64,000 nt of DNA, taken from Rhodocyclales bacterium (GTDB lineage: Bacteria; Pseudomonadota; Gammaproteobacteria; Burkholderiales; Rhodocyclaceae). This document shows positions 1 to 6,520 of this stretch, one piece after another (within the stretch, counting starts at the first letter, position 1; every line of letters starts with the position of its first letter). The DNA is taken from NCBI GenBank assembly GCA_026399435.1, contig JAPLQX010000044.1:1-64000 (forward strand), read 5' to 3'. The notes under the pieces were generated by a model. That model had not been told where the DNA came from. It made no database searches and worked only from the letters and a program-made list of their open reading frames with translations. Made by a program: the position numbers and the translations under genes.

Positions 1-785
1 GGCATGTTGAACTTGGTGCCCTGCTTCTTGTTGATTTCCGACTGATACACCTCGACGTTGGCCTGGCACAGCGGGCAGGGCGTGACGATCATCTCGGCGC
101 CGGCATCGTAGGCCGATTCGACGATGTCGCGAATCTGCTTCTGGCTCTTTTCCGGCTCGGAGAACGCCAGTGCGCCGCCGCAGCAGGTCACCTTCTGGTC
201 ATAGCTGGTGAGCGCTTCGCCGCCGAAGGTTTCGACCATCTTGTCGAGGTACAGCGGGTTCTCGAAGGATTCGCCGACGATGCCGAAGGGGCGATTGGTC
301 TGGCAGCCGACATAGCCGGCGAACTTGATGCCTTCCAGTGACTTCTTCATCGGCGCCTTGAGGCCGTCGTAGCCGAAGTCCTCGATCAGCACTTCGACCA
401 TGTGGCGCACGTTCGCGCCGCCGCTGTAGTGCAGCCCGGCGGCGGCCAGGGCTTCGTTGGTTTCCTTCATCAACTGCGCCGAGCCGTCGAGGCGTTCCTT
501 GGATTCGCGGGCGCCCAGCCAGCAGGCGGCGCAGGTGGCGACGATGTCCTGGCCCGGCAGATGCGTCTCGGCCTGGGCGAAGTTGCGCGCGTTGATCGCG
601 ATGCGCGGCAGTTCGCCGCCTTCGCAGTAGCCGACCGAGGCGCCGCAGCAATTCCAGTCCGGAATCTCGGTCAGCTTGATGTCCAGGGATTTGCACATGG
701 AGTTGGTCGACACCAGGTAGTTCGATGCCGAGGCCTTGAGCTGCGAGGAGCAGCCGGGGTAGAACGCGTATTCTTTCTTTGCCAT
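1..785 (-). CDS. hdrB: HdrB-like heterodisulfide reductase subunit B (3' end off window)
   Basis: The translation has two CCG domains, the cysteine-rich modules that bind non-cubane 4Fe-4S clusters in HdrB. The first has YPGCSS near the N-terminus, WNCCGAS and CAACW; the second has VGCQTN, TCCGGA and CPLCQ. The ATG at 785 follows a GGAGG-type site (reverse strand of 'cctcc'). It lies 13 bases downstream of hdrC and is the last visible gene of qmoA-qmoB-hdrC-hdrB. In methanogens HdrB reduces heterodisulfides. Here, by known precedent in some APS-reductase organisms, HdrCB probably replaces membrane QmoC as electron partner of QmoAB. The C-terminus runs off the left edge, so only about 261 residues are seen. 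Confidence 0.9.
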   Translation of the reverse strand, partial: MAKKEYAFYPGCSSQLKASASNYLVSTNSMCKSLDIKLTEIPDWNCCGASVGYCEGGELPRIAINARNFAQAETHLPGQDIVATCAACWLGARESKERLDGSAQLMKETNEALAAAGLHYSGGANVRHMVEVLIEDFGYDGLKAPMKKSLEGIKFAGYVGCQTNRPFGIVGESFENPLYLDKMVETFGGEALTSYDQKVTCCGGALAFSEPEKSQKQIRDIVESAYDAGAEMIVTPCPLCQANVEVYQSEINKKQGTKFNM

Positions 786-798
786 TTGTCTTGCCTCC

Positions 799-1422
799 TC
801 AGGCGCTGAAGCCCTTCTTGCGATCCTCGATTTCCTTGGCCTTGGCCACGATGGCGTGGAATCCCTTGAGATCCTTGACGCCGTGACCGCCGAAGATTTC
901 CATCGGGTTGAGGCGCTTGGCCAGGAACAGGCCCAAGCCGATGCTCTGCATCGACAGCGCCATCTTGATGCCCGACACTAGGCCGTTCGTGAAGTAGTGG
1001 CCCAGGGTCAGCGTCAGTTCATTGACACGCCCTTTCTTGATCGCGTTGTTCCAGAACAGGGTGGCGAAATCGCGCGTCGGCTGGCCTTTCGGTGCCAGGT
1101 TGAGGCGATGGGCGTAGTTGGCCAGGCCGTGCATGATGTGGGTGATCGGCAGTTGCCGCGGGCAGCGCACGATGCAGTTGTAGCACGAGGTGCACATGAA
1201 CATCGAGTCGGAACCCAGCACCTCGTCGCGCTTGCCGGCGCGGATCATCATGAAGATTTTCTGCGGCGAATGTTCCCAGGCATTACCCAAGGGGCACGAG
1301 CCGGCGCAGACGCCGCACTGCATGCACATCTTGACCATGTGGCCTTCTTCGACGTTGGCTTCGACTTCCTTGAGGAAGTTGTTGCGGTAACGTTCGACGG
1401 CCGATTGATTTGCGGTAGTCAT
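799..1422 (-). CDS. hdrC: HdrC-like iron-sulfur subunit
   Basis: This 207-residue protein has two ferredoxin-type motifs, CMQCGVCAGSCP and CTSCYNCIVRCP, each able to ligate a 4Fe-4S cluster, followed by a helical C-terminal part as in HdrC. It should shuttle electrons between HdrB and the flavoprotein QmoAB. The ATG at 1422 is preferred over a TTG 15 bases upstream because GGAGA sits 8 bases before it. Unlike the other tight junctions of this operon, it is separated from qmoB by about 158 bases of highly palindromic DNA. No membrane-anchor (HdrE/QmoC-like) domain is fused, so the protein is predicted to be cytoplasmic. Confidence 0.9.
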   Translation of the reverse strand: MTTANQSAVERYRNNFLKEVEANVEEGHMVKMCMQCGVCAGSCPLGNAWEHSPQKIFMMIRAGKRDEVLGSDSMFMCTSCYNCIVRCPRQLPITHIMHGLANYAHRLNLAPKGQPTRDFATLFWNNAIKKGRVNELTLTLGHYFTNGLVSGIKMALSMQSIGLGLFLAKRLNPMEIFGGHGVKDLKGFHAIVAKAKEIEDRKKGFSA

Positions 1423-1586
1423 GTATAGCGTCTCCAAGTGTCGCTTCGAGCTTGTGAAGAAATCGTAGCGAGCGTAGCGAGCAAACTTTGACCCCCGCCC
1501 CGGGGCGGGGCAGGGGGTGGGGGGCCTTTAGAACGAGGCTAACTTTCATGATCGGAGGCGCAGCCGACGCATCATGGGAGTTAGCC
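1423..1586 (-). other. Structured qmoB-hdrC intercistronic region
   Basis: Between hdrC and qmoB lie three kinds of symmetry. A long imperfect hairpin at 1537-1586 has nested arms GGCTAAC/GTTAGCC and ATGAT/ATCAT and overlaps the qmoB stop codon. A perfect 18-base GC palindrome lies at 1493-1510. A tandem duplication of GTAGCGAGC lies at 1466-1483. No coding potential is evident. The region could attenuate transcription or protect the 3' end of the upstream message, but that is inference. Confidence 0.6.
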
Positions 1587-3836
1587 GAAGCCCTTCATGG
1601 GCGAGGGGCCGAGCTTTTCGAGTTCGGCGACGTAGTCGTTGATCAGCGTGACCACGCGCTGGTTGTCGGTGATGGCGACTTCCTGCGTGACGACACGTTC
1701 CGGTTCGAGGCCGAGTTGGGTCAGCGTGTCGCCGATCTTGCTCATGCGGTAATGCGCGAGTTCGGAGCCCTTGACGAAGTGGCACTGGTAGTCGTCGCCC
1801 TTCTTGCAGCCCATCATCATCACGCCGTCGTAGCCGGAGTTCATTGCGTCGGTGATCCAGATGGTGTTCACCGAGCCGAGGCAGCGCACCGGGATGATGC
1901 GGACGAAGGCCGAGTAGTTCAGGCGCGCCAGGCCTGCCATGTCGAGCGCCGGGTAGGCGTCGTTCTCGCAGGCCAGCACCAGGATGCGCGGCTTTTCTTC
2001 GTCCTCCTCGGGAATTTCGATCGCCTTGACCTGACTGCCGACCGTATCCACCGAGTAGTTCTCGAAGGAAATCACGCGCACCGGGCAGGCGCCCATGCAG
2101 GTACCGCAGCGGCGGCAGCGTTCCTCGTTGAACTTGGGAAAGCGGCGCTCGTCCTCGTCGATGGCGCCGAAGGGGCACTCCACCGTGCAGCGCTTGCACT
2201 GGGTGCAGCCTTCGAGGCGCGCCGTGGGGAAGGACAGGTCGCCCGAGCGCGGATGCGCGGCGCGGCCGACGCTGGCGTTCTCGACCGCCTGGATCGCCTT
2301 CAGCGCGGCGCCGGTGGCGTCATCGGTGGCCTGCAGGATGTCCATCGGACGGCGTACCGGGCCGGCGGCATAGATGCCGGTGCGACGCGTCTCGTAGGGG
2401 AAGCAGATGAAATGCGAATCGGCGAAGCCATGCTTGAACTGCGGCATGTCCGGGCCCTGGCGATAGTTGAGATTGAGGATCGAAATCGTCTTCATCTCGT
2501 CGCGTGCGGTCTTGGCCGCCGCGTCGCCACCGTCGGCTGCCGTCACCACCGGGTTCCAGGCTTCGAGGTCGACGCCGGCGTTCGGCACCTGGCCGGTGGC
2601 CAGCACCACCAGGTCGGCGGCAATGGTGTTCTCTTCGTCGAGGATCAGATCCTTGAAGCTCACCTTGCAGCTATCGCCGCCGGTGACCTTGCTCGCCTTG
2701 CCCTTGGTGAAGATCACGCCCTTTTCCTGGGCGCTGCGGTAGAAATCCTCGCCCATGCCCGGCACACGCAAATCGTCATACACGATCACGGTGTCGATGT
2801 CCGGGTTCTGATCCTTGAAATAGGTCGCCTGCTTGATGCTGGTGCCGCAGCAGTGACCGGAGCAGTAGGATAGGTGCGTGCCGCCATCTTCCTTCAATTT
2901 GTCACGCTGGCCGGCGCACTGGACGAAGACCACTGATTTGACTTCCTTGCCGTCGGCACGCTTGATGGCGCCGCCGTTGGCCTGGAGGGCGAGCTTTTCG
3001 AGTCCGGCCTGATCGACCACGTTGGGCTGGCCACCGCCGAGTTCGGGCAGCTTGGCCATGTCGTAGGTGGTGAAGCCCGTGGCCTGCACGATGGCACCGA
3101 CGGTTTCCTCGGTGACGGTGCCCGATTCCTGCGCGACCTGGATCACGAAGCGGCCGGGGGCGCCCGAGGTTTCGGCGATGGTCGAATTCAGATGCAGTTT
3201 GATCTTCGGATTGGCGGCGATCTTCGCTGCCATCTCGGCCACCCCGGTCTCTTGTGCCGCGGCGTAGGGCTCCTTGAAGGGCTGGCGCTTCCAGAGTTGC
3301 GCCGTCATGCCGCCCAATGCGCCGGTTTTCTCGACCAGCACGGCCTCGTAGCCGGTCGCCGCAATTTCCATCGCGGCGGTCATGCCGCTCATGCCACCGC
3401 CGACGACGAGGATGCGCTTGCTCGAGCTTTCCTTGACGTTGCCGGCAGGCTGGGTCATTTTCTTGACTTCGGCGCAGCCCATGCGCACATAGTCGGCCGC
3501 CATTTCCTGGCGCACTTCGTCGTGCTCCTTGCCGGTGGCGACTACCCACAGCACGCCTTCGCGCAGGTTGGCGCGCGACATGGCGACGCCGTCGAACTGG
3601 AAGGCCTCGGTCTTGGCGCGACGCGAACAGGCGGCGATGCAGACGTGGGTGACGGCCTCGTTGGCGATGTCGTCCTTGATCGTCTGTACGCCCTCGGCGT
3701 TGCAGAGGAAGGGATGGCTCTTGACGATGGCCATCTTGCCTTCCTTCTTGGCGATGGCTTCGAGCTGCGGCACCTTCATGGCATCGCCGATGCCACAGCC
3801 GGAGCAGATATACGCGGCGAACTTGTTATCGGCCAT
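1581..3836 (-). CDS. qmoB: QmoB, HdrA-like flavoprotein with ferredoxin and MvhD-like domains
   Basis: At 751 residues this matches QmoB. An N-terminal cysteine-containing segment (CSGCG near residue 11) precedes an FAD-binding HdrA core with VVGGGMSGM around residue 145 and a Cys-rich YCSGHCCG motif. A 2x[4Fe-4S] ferredoxin domain follows (CTQCKRCTVECP and CRRCGTCMGACP, about residues 545-590). The C-terminal 140 residues resemble the MvhD/FrhD delta domain (VRCLGS, GCKKGDDYQCH). In the Qmo complex it moves electrons between APS reductase and the quinone pool, or via HdrCB. Its ATG lies 2 bases after the qmoA stop. Confidence 0.92.
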   Translation of the reverse strand: MADNKFAAYICSGCGIGDAMKVPQLEAIAKKEGKMAIVKSHPFLCNAEGVQTIKDDIANEAVTHVCIAACSRRAKTEAFQFDGVAMSRANLREGVLWVVATGKEHDEVRQEMAADYVRMGCAEVKKMTQPAGNVKESSSKRILVVGGGMSGMTAAMEIAATGYEAVLVEKTGALGGMTAQLWKRQPFKEPYAAAQETGVAEMAAKIAANPKIKLHLNSTIAETSGAPGRFVIQVAQESGTVTEETVGAIVQATGFTTYDMAKLPELGGGQPNVVDQAGLEKLALQANGGAIKRADGKEVKSVVFVQCAGQRDKLKEDGGTHLSYCSGHCCGTSIKQATYFKDQNPDIDTVIVYDDLRVPGMGEDFYRSAQEKGVIFTKGKASKVTGGDSCKVSFKDLILDEENTIAADLVVLATGQVPNAGVDLEAWNPVVTAADGGDAAAKTARDEMKTISILNLNYRQGPDMPQFKHGFADSHFICFPYETRRTGIYAAGPVRRPMDILQATDDATGAALKAIQAVENASVGRAAHPRSGDLSFPTARLEGCTQCKRCTVECPFGAIDEDERRFPKFNEERCRRCGTCMGACPVRVISFENYSVDTVGSQVKAIEIPEEDEEKPRILVLACENDAYPALDMAGLARLNYSAFVRIIPVRCLGSVNTIWITDAMNSGYDGVMMMGCKKGDDYQCHFVKGSELAHYRMSKIGDTLTQLGLEPERVVTQEVAITDNQRVVTLINDYVAELEKLGPSPMKGFG

Positions 3837-3838
3837 GA

Positions 3839-5088
3839 TTACGCGGCCTCCGTTGAAGCGGTTTTACGAATCACTTGAATGGCGTGCAAGCTCGCCGCAG
3901 TGGCACTTTGAACCGAGCGATTGACATCGAGCGGGCTGGCCGCGGCGCCGGCGCCGAACATGCCGCCGTCCTTGCTGCCCTCGATGAAGTTCGATGAATC
4001 GAGGATGATGTCGTCGGGTAGCTTTACGCCGGTGATCTCGGGCTCCATGCCGACCGCCAGCACCACCAGGTCATGCTCGGTGGCGTAACGGTGGTAGCCC
4101 TCGGTATCCACGCCGTGCAGGATCGGGTTGCCGTTTTCCTGGTTCTCGACGATCTTCGCCACCTTGCTCTTGACGAAGCTGACGGTCGCATCCTTCTGCA
4201 CCATCTGGTAGAAATCCTCGAAGCGGTCGATGGCGCGGATGTCGATGTAATAGATCGTTGACTTGCCAGTTTCGCCGAAGGCTTCGCGTACATACTGCGT
4301 CTGCTTCAGCGAGGCCATGCAGCAGATGCGCGAGCAGTGGCGCAGGTGGTTCTCGTCACGGGAACCGGCGCACTGGATGAAGGCGACGTTCTTTGCCTCC
4401 TTGCCGTCGCCCGGGCGCAGGATCTTGCCGCCGGTGGGGCCTTGCGGATCGGCCAGGCGCTCGAATTCGAGGCTGGTGATGACGTTGGGAAAGCGGTCGT
4501 AGCCGTAGGGCTGAATCCTGGCGGCATCGTAGGGTGCGTGACGGACTCTTCCTTCATGTCAAGATCAACGGCACCGACCGGGCAGGCCGCCTTGGCCTTC
4601 TCGCCTTCGGGCGTGCCGACGATGGACGGGTCGATCACAAAGCGCTGGGGATGGGCCATGTTGTGCGGCAGGTAGGCCGCCTTCATCTTGTCCAGTCCGT
4701 AGTTCCACGGGTTCGACACTTCGGCCGTCACCGCCTCGGCGCATTTGCCGCAGGCAGTGCAGTTTTCATTGACGTAGCGCGGGGAGACCTTCAGCGTTAC
4801 TTCGTAGTTGCCTCGGCTGCCCGAAACGGCAGTGACCTCGGTCATGGTCATCAGGCGCACGTTGCGGTTCTGCTTGAGGCGCCGCAAGTTAATTTCCAGC
4901 CCGCAGGTGGGGTGGCACATCTTGGGAAAGTAGCGGTAGAGCCGCGCGGTGCGGCCACCGAGGACGGGGGTCTTTTCGACCAGGATCACCTGCTTGCCGC
5001 ATTCCGCGGCTTCGAGCGCCGCCGTCATGCCGCTGATGCCGCCGCCGACGACCAGAATCGTCTGGTTGGTTGCTATTGAAGCCGTCAC
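3839..5088 (-). CDS. qmoA: QmoA, HdrA-like flavoprotein, frameshifted in this sequence
   Basis: The N-terminal part has the FAD dinucleotide motif VVGGGISGMTAALEAAE and a ferredoxin-like CTACGKC; the C-terminal part continues with CAGSRD, HCSRICCMA and a typical HdrA end. These parts are in different frames. The first frame is normal to about TCCGTCACGCACCC, then becomes an unrelated Ser/Ala/Arg-rich tail. Adding one C to the CCC run (plus-strand GGG 4532-4534) restores one protein of 416 residues, the usual QmoA length. The start is GTG at 5088 with GGGAG 7 bases upstream; an ATG at 5090 hits an immediate stop. This is the first gene of qmoA-qmoB-hdrC-hdrB. It is either a sequencing or assembly error or a real recent inactivation. 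Confidence 0.88.
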
Positions 5089-5214
5089 ATCGAGCTCCCA
5101 AAAAAATGGTCTTGCGTGCCGCGAATTTTATCGACTGCCGGCACGTCGGCCTGTGCAATCTTCCAATGTTGTAATAGAAAAGCTGAATGCGCTGGCGCCG
5201 CGCTGGAGAGCAGC

Positions 5215-5745
5215 TTACGCGACTACCGGCACGGTGGCCAACTTGCGAATCTCGAAGTGAAGTGCTTCCAGGTCACCGAGTATCCAGGTTGCCTCTGGCG
5301 CTCCCAGTCCGGCGACGGTGCCGGGATTGACCAGCCAGGTCAGGCCGCCCAGGATATTTGGCTGCTGCCGTATTTCGGCTTCGTGGCTGTGGCCGCAGCA
5401 AACCAGGTCGTAATCGCCGGTGCAGGCCATGCCGTGGCCGATGTGCGGATAGTGGGTGAGGAAGATGCGCCGGCCGCCCAGATTCAAGGCGGCATCCTGA
5501 CCGTAATAGTGCAACTGATCGTCCGAGTTGTGGGCAATGCGCGCGATGGAAACCGGATCGCCGAGGTTGTTGCCGTGCACGGCATGGATCGGCAGTCCCA
5601 ACTTGAGCGAGGCACGCAAAGTGTTGCCGCCGATGATGTCGCCGCAGTGGATCACTGCTTCGGCGCCCTCCGCCATGGCCGCGGTAACCGCCGTTGCCAT
5701 CATCGGGCCGCGATCATGGCTATCGGAAAGAATGCAGATTCTCAT
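5215..5745 (-). CDS. YfcE/MJ0936-type metallophosphoesterase
   Basis: This 176-residue protein has the calcineurin-like phosphoesterase motifs in order: DSHD near residue 8, HCGD, HGNN, THYPHIGHG, CCGHSH and VNPGT. The short length and the NPGT ending fit the bacterial YfcE-like class, which binds two metals and cleaves phosphodiesters; the natural substrate is unknown. It overlaps the preceding small gene by ATGA, so translation is likely coupled. It is a different subfamily from the larger phosphoesterase at 43826. Confidence 0.88.
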   Translation of the reverse strand: MRICILSDSHDRGPMMATAVTAAMAEGAEAVIHCGDIIGGNTLRASLKLGLPIHAVHGNNLGDPVSIARIAHNSDDQLHYYGQDAALNLGGRRIFLTHYPHIGHGMACTGDYDLVCCGHSHEAEIRQQPNILGGLTWLVNPGTVAGLGAPEATWILGDLEALHFEIRKLATVPVVA

Positions 5746-5930
5746 GGTGATTCACCGGGCCGGAACCCGAAGAGTTGATCGAGGCGAAACTCGCGGATCA
5801 GCGCGTCGGCCGCCGCCTGGCCGTGTTCCCTCGCGACGTCGGCGACAATCAGGCGCGCGCCGTTGCGGTTGTAGCCGCCACCGAAGCTGACCTGGGTGCC
5901 CAGCAACTGCCGGGCCTTTTCCAGCGTCAT
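5742..5930 (-). CDS. Conserved-looking small protein of unknown function (62 aa)
   Basis: This short protein begins MTLEKARQLLGTQV and contains FGGGYNRNGARLIVADV; I do not recognise the family. It overlaps both neighbours by ATGA (start inside the stop of the upstream gene, stop inside the start of the phosphoesterase). That supports it being a real, translationally coupled gene. It has no signal peptide, membrane segment or cysteine cluster. Confidence 0.65.
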   Translation of the reverse strand: MTLEKARQLLGTQVSFGGGYNRNGARLIVADVAREHGQAAADALIREFRLDQLFGFRPGESP

Positions 5931-6331
5931 ATCACCAGCGGGCCGTGGTAGTCCTCGTCCTGCGGCGGCGTCTTGTTGCCAAGGGTTTCGGTCAATGCAG
6001 CGGAGCGCGTGCCATGGTGGTCGGCCTGGATTTGCAGCACATTGGTCACGCAATCGCCGAGATTGTCATAGAAGTCGCGGCCGGTGCCGAACTGTTCATC
6101 GGCCGAATAGAAGAACTGGCAGCGGAAACGCTGGTCTGCCAGCTTGCTGACGATGAACTCGGCGCCCAGTTCGTTCCAGTAAAGCGAGGGGCAGGTCGTC
6201 AGGGTCTCGCTGGCGGGATCGAGTTGCAATTCGACGTCGGCCGATTGCAGCGGAACCAGACGGCTGTATCGTTCGAGCAGGATCTGGCTGACCAGTTGGA
6301 ATTCGCTATCGGTAAAGTCCGGGATGCTCAT
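5927..6331 (-). CDS. Hypothetical protein (134 aa)
   Basis: The protein starting MSIPDFTDSEF is acidic and soluble, with a central SLYWNELGAEFIV segment and an acidic C-terminus (DEDYHGPLVI). I do not recognise a family. The ATG at 6331 is preferred to a start 13 codons upstream because the longer N-terminus (MHEPPQHERK...) looks like leader sequence, though neither has a strong ribosome site. It is the first gene of a three-gene coupled operon with the 62-residue protein and the phosphoesterase, and is divergent from soeA. Confidence 0.6.
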   Translation of the reverse strand: MSIPDFTDSEFQLVSQILLERYSRLVPLQSADVELQLDPASETLTTCPSLYWNELGAEFIVSKLADQRFRCQFFYSADEQFGTGRDFYDNLGDCVTNVLQIQADHHGTRSAALTETLGNKTPPQDEDYHGPLVI

Positions 6332-6520
6332 GGGTATTGGCTTTCTTTCATGCTGTGGCGGTTCATGCATGGGTCGGCTACTCTACAGCGGCCGGTCCGA
6401 CTCGGGCAATCACTGTTGCTTATTCAAAAATAGAAATTATCCCCTTGTGCCCTGACAGCGCTTAAAGTCAGAATATTGGGCTTTTCTAATATATCGTTAC
6501 CGACTCCTCACGCCCCCCCA

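Noticed and set aside
1488-2873. Long open frame opposite qmoB
   Set aside because: It is antisense to the clear QmoB coding sequence, has no ribosome site, and its His/Ala/Val-rich translation has no recognisable domain; it arises from high GC.
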